Positions 27,697 through 37,215 of a stretch of DNA of 64,000 nucleotides are shown here, piece after piece (the first letter of the stretch is position 1; the number at the start of each line of letters is the position of its first letter). Both the position numbers and the translations under genes were made by a program. Location of the stretch: NCBI GenBank assembly GCA_016933335.1, contig JAFGBD010000027.1, forward strand, positions 1 through 64,000, written 5' to 3'. Source of the stretch: Bacteroidales bacterium (GTDB taxonomy: Bacteria > Bacteroidota > Bacteroidia > Bacteroidales > UBA10428). Below the pieces are notes generated by a model. It saw nothing but the letters and a program-made list of their open reading frames with translations, was not told where the DNA came from and did not search any database.

Positions 27697-28953
27697 ATGC
27701 GTTCCTGGTATATATTGCAGGAAAGTCTGCAATCGGCATATAAAACAGTTGTTATCAATAAGCTCAGGACGGTACTTTCATTACTGGGAATAACAATAGG
27801 AATTTTTGCTATCATATCGGTATTTACGGTTCTGGATTCGCTGGAGTCCAATGTTCGTGAAAGCCTTGCAGGTCTTGGAGATGATGTGATATATGTTGAA
27901 AAGTGGCCCTGGGCACCCGAAGCAGGCAGGGAATACGAGTGGTGGAAATATTTCAACCGGCCCCTGCCAACACTGAAAGAATATCAGGAATTAAAAAGAC
28001 GCCTGAACAAGGCAGGTTCTGTTTGTTTTGCTGCTGCCAGGAACAGGACTATCAGTTATATGAACAATACTGCCGAAAATACGCTTGTATGGGGTGTATC
28101 AGAAGATTTTGAGAAAAACAGGAACATGAATCTTGAGTTGGGCCGTTACTTCAACGGATTCGAAATCCATTCAGGAAAAAATTATGCCATTATTGGCAAT
28201 AAGCTGGCAGGTGAATTATTTGAAAATGAGAATCCGGTTGGGAAGAAAATCAAGATTTCCGGTAATAAAGCCATCATTATCGGAGTACTTCAGAAGGAAG
28301 GTAAATCGATGGTTGGGGGAGGAAGCATGGATGAACACATTGTTTTACCAATCCGCTTTTTCAGGAAGTTCATTAATTTACGGGAAGAAAGCAGCAATCC
28401 GATGATCTGGATAAAAGCCGGAGAGAACATATCGGTAAGCGAACTCAAAGATGAGGTAAAAGGAATACTGCGTGCCATACGAAGATTAAAACCGTCGGCA
28501 GATGACAATTTTGCGCTCAATCAATCCAGTATGATTAGCGAAGGGGTTGATCAGATCTTTGGGATTATCAATGTAGCCGGCTGGATAATCGGTATGTTTT
28601 CAATACTGGTGGGAGGATTTGGAATTCTTAATATCATGTTTGTATCTGTAAGGGAAAGGACTAATATAATTGGTATTCAAAGAGCAATGGGAGCCAAAAG
28701 GTATTATATCATGCTTGAAGTACTCTATGAATCCGGAATTTTGTCATTACTGGGAGGTATTATCGGATTATTCTTAATATTCTGCGGAACACTCATTATC
28801 AACAATACTTCAGATTTTGAAATTCACCTCAGCCTGGGAAACATCATCAAAGGATTGATCATTTCAGGTTGCGTCGGTATTATTGCCGGCCTGTTTCCCG
28901 CCCACAGAGCTTCAAAACTTAATCCGGTTGAAGCCATCTCCACAACCTTCTAA
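27697..28953 (+). CDS. MacB/FtsX-type ABC transporter permease
   Basis: A 418-residue permease with one N-terminal transmembrane helix (~23-45), a periplasmic MacB-like core domain (~50-285) and three C-terminal helices. Conserved features are the N-terminal K-L-R-T-x-L-S-L-L-G-I-T-I-G motif, G-I-L-N-I-M-F-V-S-V-x-E-R-T-x-x-I-G-I-x-R-A-M-G-A, and the end P-A-x-R-A-S-K-L-N-P-V-E-A. Such permeases move peptides, lipids or lipoproteins, or act as mechanotransmitters with an ATPase; no ATPase gene is adjacent, so the partner and substrate are unknown. It ends exactly where the convergent mgtE ends. Confidence 0.9.
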   Translation: MRSWYILQESLQSAYKTVVINKLRTVLSLLGITIGIFAIISVFTVLDSLESNVRESLAGLGDDVIYVEKWPWAPEAGREYEWWKYFNRPLPTLKEYQELKRRLNKAGSVCFAAARNRTISYMNNTAENTLVWGVSEDFEKNRNMNLELGRYFNGFEIHSGKNYAIIGNKLAGELFENENPVGKKIKISGNKAIIIGVLQKEGKSMVGGGSMDEHIVLPIRFFRKFINLREESSNPMIWIKAGENISVSELKDEVKGILRAIRRLKPSADDNFALNQSSMISEGVDQIFGIINVAGWIIGMFSILVGGFGILNIMFVSVRERTNIIGIQRAMGAKRYYIMLEVLYESGILSLLGGIIGLFLIFCGTLIINNTSDFEIHLSLGNIIKGLIISGCVGIIAGLFPAHRASKLNPVEAISTTF

Positions 28954-30318
28954 TCACATCTGTAAAATGGAGTAGAATAATCGGCCGATCCCAAGATAAA
29001 TAAATATACCCATAACATCATTCACTGTTGTTATGAACGGGCCTGTGGCCAAAGCCGGATCAATTTTAAACCTGTGCAGAACCAGGGGGACAAAAGTACC
29101 AAAAATCGATGCGAACATAATTACGGTGAGAAGGGCAACACTAACTGTAATGGTCAGCACGAATGAATCGGTGAAGATGAGGTTGTAACAAAAAATCAAT
29201 ACAGAAAGGATACTTCCATTGAACAGTGCTACCAGCATTTCCTTTAGCAGTTTTTTTGACATGCTTTGAAGATCAATGATATTGGCAGCAATTCCCTGCA
29301 CGACAATGGATGAAGACTGTACTCCGACATTTCCGCCCATGGCTGCTATTAAAGGAAAAAACAATGCAATACTGGGATTGATCTTGAGATTTTCCTCAAA
29401 CAAGCTGATAACCTGAGCTCCCAGTATTCCCCCGAAAAGTCCGATCAGAAGCCAGGGAAGCCTGGCACGGGTATGCATCAATGCATTATCACGGGGTTCA
29501 ATATCCACAGTTATACCTGAAATCAGCTGATAATCCTTTTCAGCTTCCTCCTTAATAACATCCACGACATCATCTATTGTAATTCTGCCGACAAGTCTGC
29601 CTATCTGGTCTACAACGGGCAAAGAGACAAGATCGTATTTTTCCATGATATTTGCCACTTCATCTGATTTTGTATCGGTGCGCACAGAGATAACATCAGC
29701 GTTGAGTATATTTTTGATTTTTGCATTTGATCTACTGATAATCAATCTCTTAAGAGATACAGTGCCTTTAAGGAAATTGTCATCATCCACAACATATACA
29801 TAATAAAGCTCATCCACTATTTCAGCCTGTTTGCGCATTTCCCTGATGCATTTCATCATATCCCAGTTTTCGTTGACTTTAATCAACTCCTTTGCCATCA
29901 ATCCGCCTGCAGAGTTCTCGTCATAACCGAGAAGATCGACAATATCACTGGCCTGTTCAGTATTACTTATTTTGTTTAATATTTCATCCTGCTTTGCTTC
30001 AGGAAGTTCCATCAACATGTCTGCTGCATCGTCAGAATCCAGGTTATCGGTAATATGTCTGGCCAGCTCATCGGTTGACAGCCGGTTCAAAAGGTGTTCA
30101 CGGTCATCATCTTCCATTGCAGTAAGTACATCTGCTGCTTTTTCACCATCTAAGAGCAGATAAAGAAAGGTCGCTTCCTCAGATGTTAATTCACCTAATA
30201 TTTCAGCAATATCAGCAGGATGCAGATCTTTTATCAGATCATATGTCTGGTCGCTGTTTTTGGTGTTGATATTTTCCTTTAGTATGTCAAGAAATTCGCT
30301 GGTAAGTTTGAATTGCAT
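28954..30318 (-). CDS. mgtE: Magnesium transporter MgtE
   Basis: A dimeric Mg2+-selective channel. All three parts are visible in 454 residues: the cytoplasmic MgtE N domain (~1-130, with the L-H-P-A-D-I-A-E-I-L motif), two CBS domains (~135-255) that sense cytoplasmic Mg2+ and close the pore, and a five-helix membrane domain (~285-450) with the pore-lining segments P-L-I-A-A-M-G-G-N and F-K-I-D-P-A-L-A-T-G-P. It lies 12 bp downstream of rsmA on the same strand, so they are probably co-transcribed. Confidence 0.95.
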   Translation of the reverse strand: MQFKLTSEFLDILKENINTKNSDQTYDLIKDLHPADIAEILGELTSEEATFLYLLLDGEKAADVLTAMEDDDREHLLNRLSTDELARHITDNLDSDDAADMLMELPEAKQDEILNKISNTEQASDIVDLLGYDENSAGGLMAKELIKVNENWDMMKCIREMRKQAEIVDELYYVYVVDDDNFLKGTVSLKRLIISRSNAKIKNILNADVISVRTDTKSDEVANIMEKYDLVSLPVVDQIGRLVGRITIDDVVDVIKEEAEKDYQLISGITVDIEPRDNALMHTRARLPWLLIGLFGGILGAQVISLFEENLKINPSIALFFPLIAAMGGNVGVQSSSIVVQGIAANIIDLQSMSKKLLKEMLVALFNGSILSVLIFCYNLIFTDSFVLTITVSVALLTVIMFASIFGTFVPLVLHRFKIDPALATGPFITTVNDVMGIFIYLGIGRLFYSILQM

Positions 30319-30330
30319 GATTGAATATGA

Positions 30331-31104
30331 TTAATTATTCCTGGTCCTTTCGATTGAAGCTGCAAGATACACAAAATCGTTAACGGATAATTGCTCCGGT
30401 CTTTTTTGATAGATTTTTTCATTGTAATCCATTTCAGGAAAAGCATTTTTCAATGAGTTCCTCAACATTTTCCGGCGCTGGTTAAAACAGGTTTTTACAA
30501 GCAACATAAATACAGATTCATTACAAGGCAGCTTTACAAGGCTGTTTCGTTTAAGCCTGATCACAGCTGATTTCACTTTGGGCGGGGGTTCAAAAACGGC
30601 CGGATTCACCGTAAATAGAAATTCGATGTTATAATATGCCTGCAATAATACACTTAGTATCCCATAGGTTTTATTTCCCGGTGGCGATGTGATTCTTAAG
30701 GCAACCTCTTTCTGAACCATTCCGATGATCTCGTTTATTGTGTCGCGGTTTTCCAGGATTCTGAAAAATATCTGGCTGGAGATATGGTATGGAAAATTAC
30801 CGATGATGTTAAATTTTCCTTCAAAAACATGCTTCAGATCCAGTTTTAAAAAATCATCATGGATTACTTCAGAAACAGCCGGATATTTCTGCCTTAAAAG
30901 ATCAACATATGCCTTATCGATTTCAACAAGCTTAAGGTTAATGTTATTCTTTTCAGCCAGGAAACGTGTAAGGATGCCTTTGCCAGGTCCAACTTCAAGT
31001 ATGTTCTTTGAACCTGGAGATATGCTGCAGACGATCTTTTTTGCAATGTTGTGGTCTTTTAAAAAATGTTGTCCAAGACTTTTTTTAGGTGCCTGATATG
31101 CCAT
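30331..31104 (-). CDS. rsmA: 16S rRNA dimethyladenosine transferase RsmA (KsgA)
   Basis: Dimethylates A1518 and A1519 in 16S rRNA late in 30S assembly. Motifs: K-S-L-G-Q-H-F-L near the N-terminus, SAM motif EVGPGKG at residues 37-43, and the N6-adenine methyltransferase motif NFPY at 103-106. The ATG at 31104 (MAYQAPKK) is chosen over a TTG at 31116; a candidate -7 element lies just upstream. It leads into mgtE with a 12-bp gap. Confidence 0.96.
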   Translation of the reverse strand: MAYQAPKKSLGQHFLKDHNIAKKIVCSISPGSKNILEVGPGKGILTRFLAEKNNINLKLVEIDKAYVDLLRQKYPAVSEVIHDDFLKLDLKHVFEGKFNIIGNFPYHISSQIFFRILENRDTINEIIGMVQKEVALRITSPPGNKTYGILSVLLQAYYNIEFLFTVNPAVFEPPPKVKSAVIRLKRNSLVKLPCNESVFMLLVKTCFNQRRKMLRNSLKNAFPEMDYNEKIYQKRPEQLSVNDFVYLAASIERTRNN

Positions 31105-31127
31105 TTTTATTGCCAATTCCTTTACAT

Positions 31128-31135
31128 CAAAAGTA
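31128..31135 (-). promoter_or_regulatory. -7 promoter element of rsmA
   Basis: On the minus strand TACTTTTG matches TAnnTTTG, 23 bp before the rsmA ATG. It supports the shorter start but lacks an evident -33 partner. Confidence 0.4.
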
Positions 31136-31224
31136 AAAAATAATCGATCATTTCTGTGGCAGGTATTTGTAATTTTACTGTTTAATTTATATTATTTTCG
31201 TTCCACTAACTGATACCTGTGTGC

Positions 31225-32406
31225 ATGAAATACAATTTTAATGAACGTATAGACCGGGAAAATACGTCATGTATCAAGTATGATCTGAGAGATGAGGTAT
31301 TTGGTAAAAAAGATGTAATTCCCATGTGGGTGGCCGATATGGATTTTAAAACGCCATCTTTTATCATAGAGGCTTTGCGTAAAAGACTTGATCACGAGAT
31401 TATGGGGTATACATTCAGAACCGATTCCTTTTACACATCAATTGCAGGCTGGTTAAGCAGAAGGCACAAATGGGATGTTATGAAGGAATGGATTACATTT
31501 TCACCGGGCATTGTCCCTGCCCTGAATCTGGCCGTCATGGCATTTACCAGACCGGGGGATAAAGTAATTGTTCAGCAACCGGTATATTTCCCTTTTTTCC
31601 CGGCAGTTGAAAATCACAACAGAGTATTGGTTAATAATCCTCTCAGTTATGAAAATGGCAGATATGAAATGGATTTTGAAGATTTGCTCCGAAAGATTGA
31701 CAAAAGGGTGAAAATGATCATGCTCTGTTCTCCACATAACCCCACCGGGAATGTATGGAAATATAGAGATCTGGAAAAACTGGCAGAAATATGCATTGAA
31801 AACCAGATACTCATCCTTTCTGATGAAATACATTCCGATCTGATATTCAGGGGCAGCAAGCATATACCTCTTGCATCACTGGGTCCGGAAGTTTCTGACA
31901 TAACAGTTACCTGCGTTTCACCAAGCAAGGCATTTAATCTGGCCGGTTTGTCTACTTCCGCAGTTATTACATCAAACAGAGAACTGAAGAAAAAATATGA
32001 TGAAATGCTTGAGAGTGTTCATGTGGACGGTGGCAATATATTCGGATTTGTTGCACTTGAAGCTGCTTATGACAAGGGTGAAGAATGGCTTGATGCACTC
32101 ATGGGCTATCTGGAAGAAAATCTTAACTTTCTTGTCAGTTATCTTGCTGAAAACATTCCGCTTATTAAACCGGTCATTCCTGAAGCAACATATTTGATCT
32201 GGCTCGATTGCCATGAAATGGGTCTGAGTGATAAAGAGCTAAGCAGGTTCATGATTCATGAAGCAGGTCTGGGTTTAAGTGATGGACTGATTTTCGGACC
32301 GGAAGGGAGTGGATTTCAAAGAATGAATATAGGCTGTCCAAGGGCTGTGCTGGAGAATGCGCTTCACAGATTAAAAAATGCCGTTGTTCAAAGATTTGCT
32401 CAATAA
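31225..32406 (+). CDS. PatB/MalY-type PLP-dependent aminotransferase (C-S lyase-like)
   Basis: Fold-type I PLP enzyme of the MalY/PatB subfamily, which often acts as cystathionine beta-lyase or a C-S lyase and sometimes as an aminotransferase. Visible elements: N-terminal W-V-A-D-M-D-F segment, S-P-H-N-P-T-G-N (169-176), D200 for the pyridine nitrogen, and S-P-S-K-A-F-N-L-A-G-L with Lys235 as the Schiff-base lysine. The 393-residue length fits. The ATG at 31225 is preferred to the GTG at 31219. It is divergent from rsmA. The exact reaction cannot be settled from sequence. Confidence 0.87.
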   Translation: MKYNFNERIDRENTSCIKYDLRDEVFGKKDVIPMWVADMDFKTPSFIIEALRKRLDHEIMGYTFRTDSFYTSIAGWLSRRHKWDVMKEWITFSPGIVPALNLAVMAFTRPGDKVIVQQPVYFPFFPAVENHNRVLVNNPLSYENGRYEMDFEDLLRKIDKRVKMIMLCSPHNPTGNVWKYRDLEKLAEICIENQILILSDEIHSDLIFRGSKHIPLASLGPEVSDITVTCVSPSKAFNLAGLSTSAVITSNRELKKKYDEMLESVHVDGGNIFGFVALEAAYDKGEEWLDALMGYLEENLNFLVSYLAENIPLIKPVIPEATYLIWLDCHEMGLSDKELSRFMIHEAGLGLSDGLIFGPEGSGFQRMNIGCPRAVLENALHRLKNAVVQRFAQ

Positions 32407-32454
32407 TTATAATTTTTTTTGTTAAATTGCTTAATAATCCAAACTGATAATTAT

Positions 32455-34113
32455 ATGAGATTAAAGATTGCAACAAAGATTATCTTGGCTTTTGGAGTTA
32501 TAACGCTGGCAGTAATTATCAATGCACTTATGACCAGCAGTGCGCTTCAGAAAAGCAGGGAGGTAAATGATAAAATTTCTAATCTTTATACTCCCTCACT
32601 GGCTTTTATCAATGATCTCTATTCCAGAATAAGCGATTCACGAATGCTGGTAAAATCCTGGGTTTTTATAGATAAAATTTCGGATACTCCGGATAAACTC
32701 AAGCTCAAAAAGTTGCATTCAACTGATTATAAATTGGTTATGGATACTTTAAAAGCTTTCGGAAAGATATGGGCAAATGAACATCCCGAACAAAGAGATT
32801 TATTGCTTAAGATTGATTCAGCCATTGTTGACACATTGTTTGTTAAGCACCAGTATATCATGGATCAGCTCAGTGATTTTGAAAGCTATGATGATCCATT
32901 TATTATTTTTGAGGTAACCCCCATGACAGAGGAAGGTGGAGAGGTGATGGTATTGACTGAGCGAATTCTGAACCAGATAGAAGTACTGCGGATCAATCTT
33001 GAAGACCAGGTTGAGCAGGGAAGGATTGAGATGGTCGATACTTTCAACAGTTTCAAAACCCGGATTATTATTATGGCCATTGTCCTTGTCCTGGGCGCGT
33101 TAATTATTGGTGCCTTTACCATTGATTCGCTCGCAAGACCTATTAATCACACAAAAAATATTCTTTTAAAAATGAGCAAAGGAATCCTTCCAAAGGAAAA
33201 ACTGACGGAAGGTTCTGACGAGATAGGACAGATGGCCAAAGCACTTAATCTGTTGATTCAAAGCTTAAAAGACATATTTAATTTTTCGCTCGAAATCGGG
33301 AAGGGAAATTTTGATACGGAATTTAAACCCCTTAGTGATGAAGATGTTCTTGGACTTTCGTTGCTGGAGATGAGAGATGAATTAAAAAAAGCTTCAAGTG
33401 AGGAAGAAAAAAGAAAGGAAGAAGACAAACAAAGAAACTGGGCATCCCAGGGAGTTGCCATGTTCAGCGATATCCTGAGAAAAAGCAGTGATAACCTGGA
33501 GGAGCTTTCATACGAGATCATAAGCAACATGGTTAAATATACGAATTCCAACCAGGGAGGAATGTTCATTGTAAATGATAATGATAAGAATAATATCGTT
33601 CTTGAAATGTCTGCCTGTTATGCATATGACAGAAAAAAATTTCTGGAGAAAAAGATCGAAATTGGTGAAGGACTTGTAGGCAGATGTTACCAGGAGCAGG
33701 AAAAAATATTTCTGACTGAAATACCCGATGACTATATCAAGATAACATCCGGACTTGGTGATGACAATCCGAAATGTTTACTGCTTATACCGCTGGTTTA
33801 TAATAATGTGATTTATGGCATCATTGAAATTGCCTCCTTTAATGTATACAGACCATTTGAGGTTGAGTTTATTGAAAGGATAAGCGAAAGCATTGCTGCG
33901 ACAATTTCTTCTGTTAAGGCAAATATCCAGACCACCACATTGCTTGAACAATCGCAGCAGCAGGCAGAGGAAATGGCAGCTCAGGAAGAAGAAATGAGGC
34001 AGAATATGGAAGAGCTCAGGGCAACGCAGGAACAATCTGCACGAAGAGAGGAAGACCTCAAAAAGGAAGTTGAGGAATTAAGAAAAAGACTAAAAGAAGT
34101 CAGCGAGCAATAA
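32455..34113 (+). CDS. Membrane sensor: four-helix-bundle-like domain, HAMP, GAF, coiled coil, no output domain
   Basis: A 552-residue protein with a transmembrane helix at ~8-27, a periplasmic helical sensor region (~30-200), a second transmembrane helix (~205-227), a HAMP domain (~228-280), a linker, a GAF domain (~350-490), and a C-terminal Glu/Gln/Lys-rich coiled coil (~495-552) ending at the stop. In Bacteroidota sensors this coiled coil normally leads to a histidine kinase, PAS, GGDEF or methyl-accepting module; none is present. It may signal by protein contact to a separate partner. The ATG at 32455 is chosen over an upstream TTG at 32419, which would add residues before the first membrane helix. 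Confidence 0.82.
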   Translation: MRLKIATKIILAFGVITLAVIINALMTSSALQKSREVNDKISNLYTPSLAFINDLYSRISDSRMLVKSWVFIDKISDTPDKLKLKKLHSTDYKLVMDTLKAFGKIWANEHPEQRDLLLKIDSAIVDTLFVKHQYIMDQLSDFESYDDPFIIFEVTPMTEEGGEVMVLTERILNQIEVLRINLEDQVEQGRIEMVDTFNSFKTRIIIMAIVLVLGALIIGAFTIDSLARPINHTKNILLKMSKGILPKEKLTEGSDEIGQMAKALNLLIQSLKDIFNFSLEIGKGNFDTEFKPLSDEDVLGLSLLEMRDELKKASSEEEKRKEEDKQRNWASQGVAMFSDILRKSSDNLEELSYEIISNMVKYTNSNQGGMFIVNDNDKNNIVLEMSACYAYDRKKFLEKKIEIGEGLVGRCYQEQEKIFLTEIPDDYIKITSGLGDDNPKCLLLIPLVYNNVIYGIIEIASFNVYRPFEVEFIERISESIAATISSVKANIQTTTLLEQSQQQAEEMAAQEEEMRQNMEELRATQEQSARREEDLKKEVEELRKRLKEVSEQ

Positions 34114-34138
34114 TCAGTCAAATTTGCTGCAGCTGAAT

Positions 34139-34146
34139 TAAATTTG
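34139..34146 (+). promoter_or_regulatory. -7 promoter element before lipB
   Basis: TAAATTTG matches TAnnTTTG exactly and lies 27 bp before the lipB ATG at 34174. This argues against an upstream TTG start at 34144, which would fall inside the element. Confidence 0.45.
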
Positions 34147-34173
34147 TCATCTGAACCACACGGCTGCAAGTTC

Positions 34174-34854
34174 ATGAATATCTTATTTGAAGACCTTGGG
34201 ATCATTGAGTACAAGGAAGCCTGGGAATACCAGAAATCCTGTTATCAGCGTATTATACAGGCAAAAGACAGTGATGGTGAAACAGACGTTTCATATCATT
34301 TTCTTTTCTGCGAACATCCGCATGTTTTTACCCTTGGCAAAAGCGGCCAGCCATCCAACCTGCTTATCAAACAGGACTATCTGAAATCAATCGGAGCTGC
34401 ATTTTATAAAACTGACAGGGGAGGTGATATAACTTATCACGGACCCGGTCAGATAGTCGGATATCCGATTATCGACCTGGAACAAATGAAAATGGGTGTC
34501 AAATTATATATTAATAACCTTGAGGAGTGTATCATTTTAACGTTAAGGGATTTTAAAATAACTGCAGAACGGATGGATAATGCTACAGGCGTATGGCTGG
34601 ATGTAAATAACAAAGATAAGGCAAAAAAAATCTGTGCCATAGGTGTCAGGGTAAGCAGGTATGTCACTATGCATGGATTTGCATTGAATGTAAACACAGA
34701 TATGAAATACTTCAGCTATATTAATCCCTGCGGGCTGGGTGAAAAAGGTGTAACCTCCATGGAACAGGAACTGGGTAAAAGAATCAGTATGAAGGATGTC
34801 AAACAATCATTTCAAAAGCATTTCTGTAAAGTATTTGATCTTAATACATCGTGA
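34174..34854 (+). CDS. lipB: Octanoyl-[ACP]:protein N-octanoyltransferase LipB
   Basis: Transfers octanoyl groups from acyl carrier protein to the lipoyl domains of 2-oxoacid dehydrogenases and glycine cleavage H-protein, the first step of lipoate synthesis. The family motif RGGDITYHGPGQ is at residues 82-93, and the catalytic pair is present: Lys152 (K-I-C-A-I-G) and Cys186 (N-P-C-G-L). The 226-residue length is normal. LipA is not in the window; gcvT at 43-44 kb encodes part of the lipoate-dependent glycine cleavage system. Confidence 0.95.
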   Translation: MNILFEDLGIIEYKEAWEYQKSCYQRIIQAKDSDGETDVSYHFLFCEHPHVFTLGKSGQPSNLLIKQDYLKSIGAAFYKTDRGGDITYHGPGQIVGYPIIDLEQMKMGVKLYINNLEECIILTLRDFKITAERMDNATGVWLDVNNKDKAKKICAIGVRVSRYVTMHGFALNVNTDMKYFSYINPCGLGEKGVTSMEQELGKRISMKDVKQSFQKHFCKVFDLNTS

Positions 34855-34990
34855 TGATATGTTTTCATTCGATTATCCGTTTGTAAAAAAAAGGAAATTA
34901 ACCGGATTTTAACTGGAAAAAGCTTTTATTTTTATGTATTTTAGATACCGATTTCAACAATCACAATAAGCAAATCATAGACCGGACTTT

Positions 34991-36700
34991 ATGTCAAAGG
35001 TTTGGAAAATAAAGGAGAACGGGTATGAAGGGAATTCTGAGAGACTTGCTCAGGAATTGAATATTGACAAAGTTCTGGCTACCTTGTTAATTCAGAGAGG
35101 TATTAATACCTACGAGGAAGCAAGGGTTTTTTTTCGCCCTTCCCTTGAAGATTTGCATGATCCTTTTCTGATGAAGGATATGGATAAGGCTGTTGAGAGG
35201 ATTACAACTGCCATTGAGAAAAATGAAAAAATCCTTGTTTACGGTGATTATGATGTAGACGGCACCACATCGGTTGCCATGGTATATTCATTCCTCCAGA
35301 AATACCATAAAAAAATTGACTATTATATACCGGACAGATACAATGAGGGATACGGGATTTCCTATAAAGGAATTGAATATGCGGCATTAAACAGGATCAG
35401 GCTCATTATTGCCCTTGATTGCGGAATAAAAGCCGTTGAAAAAATCCAGTTTGCCAAAGACAGGGGTATAGATTTCATTATCTGTGATCATCACACTCCG
35501 GGTGATAAACTGCCAGAAGCATATGCTTTATTGGATCCTGACAGGTCAGATTGTTCTTATCCCTTCAAACATCTGTCAGGATGCGGTGTCGGGTTCAAAA
35601 TGCTTCAGGCTTATTGCATCAGGCACCAAATTCCTAATGAAATTATCTGGGATTATTTTGATCTGTTGGCTGTCAGCATTGCCTCTGATATTGTTCCGTT
35701 AAAAGGAGAAAACAGGATCATGACCCATTATGGTCTTCAGAAATTAATGAAAAATCCCCGTGTTGGTCTGAAATCAATTATTTCTGTTGCCGGAATCGCA
35801 GATAAGCCCATCACCGTTGAAGATATTGTCTTCAAGATAGGTCCCCGGATTAATGCTGCCGGAAGAATTGAATCAGGGAAACAGGCCGTTGATTTATTGA
35901 TATCAGAAAATGATGATGAAGCAGTGCTTCACTGTGAAAAAATCAATTCCTATAACCTTACAAGGCGGAATATTGACAAGAATATGACAGATGAGGCCTT
36001 AAGGGAGATCGAGCATTTCAATGGGAGATATAAATTTTCCACAGTGCTTTTTAATCCCTCCTGGCATAAGGGTGTCGTCGGAATTGTTGCTTCAAGACTG
36101 ATTGAAAATCATTATCGGCCGACCGTCATACTAACCGAATCCAATGGTTTTGCAACAGGCTCAGCCAGGTCGGTTACAGGATTTGATCTCTATAAAGCCA
36201 TTTCAGAATGTGCCGACCTTCTGGAAAACTATGGCGGGCACAGATATGCAGCCGGACTGACAATGAAAATTGATAATGTAACGGTCTTCAGGGAGAGGTT
36301 CGAAAAGGTCGTCAGCAAGACCATCACACCGGATCAACTCATTCCGCAAATTGAAATTGACACCGAATTGAATCTGAAGGATATCACAGATAAATTTTTC
36401 AGGATTTTAAAACAGTTTGAACCTTTCGGTCCGGAAAATATGAATCCGGTTTTTTTTGCTGAAAATGTCGTTGATAACGGTAATGGCAGACTTGTAGGCT
36501 CAGGTGAGGAACACATGAAATTATGCCTTATCCAGGAAGATGAACCATATAACGTTTTTGATGCAATAGCCTTTAATCAATCGGTACACTTTGATAAGAT
36601 CAGCAAAGGATTGTGTTTTGACATTGCCTTTACACTTACTCAAAATACTTTTCGTGGTAATACATCCATTCAATTGAATATAAAAGACATAAAAACGTAA
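34991..36700 (+). CDS. recJ: Single-stranded-DNA-specific exonuclease RecJ
   Basis: A 5'-3' ssDNA exonuclease of the DHH phosphoesterase superfamily, used in recombination and mismatch repair. Metal-binding motifs are GDYDVDGTTS (residues 85-94) and CDHHTP (165-170). The C-terminal DHHA1 domain carries Y-G-G-H-R-Y-A-A-G-L-T, followed by the OB-fold region. At 569 residues it is full length. It is followed after 14 bp by the C_GCAxxG_C_C gene. Confidence 0.95.
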   Translation: MSKVWKIKENGYEGNSERLAQELNIDKVLATLLIQRGINTYEEARVFFRPSLEDLHDPFLMKDMDKAVERITTAIEKNEKILVYGDYDVDGTTSVAMVYSFLQKYHKKIDYYIPDRYNEGYGISYKGIEYAALNRIRLIIALDCGIKAVEKIQFAKDRGIDFIICDHHTPGDKLPEAYALLDPDRSDCSYPFKHLSGCGVGFKMLQAYCIRHQIPNEIIWDYFDLLAVSIASDIVPLKGENRIMTHYGLQKLMKNPRVGLKSIISVAGIADKPITVEDIVFKIGPRINAAGRIESGKQAVDLLISENDDEAVLHCEKINSYNLTRRNIDKNMTDEALREIEHFNGRYKFSTVLFNPSWHKGVVGIVASRLIENHYRPTVILTESNGFATGSARSVTGFDLYKAISECADLLENYGGHRYAAGLTMKIDNVTVFRERFEKVVSKTITPDQLIPQIEIDTELNLKDITDKFFRILKQFEPFGPENMNPVFFAENVVDNGNGRLVGSGEEHMKLCLIQEDEPYNVFDAIAFNQSVHFDKISKGLCFDIAFTLTQNTFRGNTSIQLNIKDIKT

Positions 36701-36714
36701 TCACCTTTTAAGAA

Positions 36715-37161
36715 ATGAGTGTTTCAACAAAAGCAGCCGAATTATTCGGCAAAGGTTATAATTGTGCCCAGTCAACATTGGCTGCATTTTCCGGCGAATT
36801 GGGATTAGACGAGAACACAGCTTTTAAAATAGCATCAGGATTCGGGGCTGGTCTGGGATACAGGGGAGAGATGTGCGGAGCTGTCGTGGGTGCATATATG
36901 GCTATTGGTATCAAATATGGTTTTACCATGCCCGAAGAAAAGGAGAAAAAGGATGAGACCTATCAGCTTATCGGTGAATTTATTAATGAATTCAAAAAAA
37001 GAAACAAAAGTATTATATGCAAAGAGCTGATAAATTATGATACAAGTGATCCTGACCAGCTCCGGACGGCCAGGGAAAAAAATGTATTCAGGGAAAAATG
37101 TCCGAAATATGTCCGGGATGCTGCTGAAATCGTCGAGAAGATTTTCACAGCCGGGGATTAA
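36715..37161 (+). CDS. C_GCAxxG_C_C family (probable redox) protein
   Basis: A 148-residue protein matching the 'C_GCAxxG_C_C' family: Y-N-C-A-Q-S near residue 20, the glycine-rich S-G-F-G-A-G-L-x-Y-R-G-x-M-C-G-A-V-V-G-A block with the second cysteine, then two further C-terminal cysteines (I-I-C-K-E-L and R-E-K-C-P-K-Y). The conserved cysteines suggest a metal or redox role, but the function is undetermined. It is 14 bp downstream of recJ and probably co-transcribed. Confidence 0.8.
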   Translation: MSVSTKAAELFGKGYNCAQSTLAAFSGELGLDENTAFKIASGFGAGLGYRGEMCGAVVGAYMAIGIKYGFTMPEEKEKKDETYQLIGEFINEFKKRNKSIICKELINYDTSDPDQLRTAREKNVFREKCPKYVRDAAEIVEKIFTAGD

Positions 37162-37215
37162 CCACAGACAGATATTTGCTGATTAAGACCGGATATCCTG
37201 ATTTGATGGCTTGAA

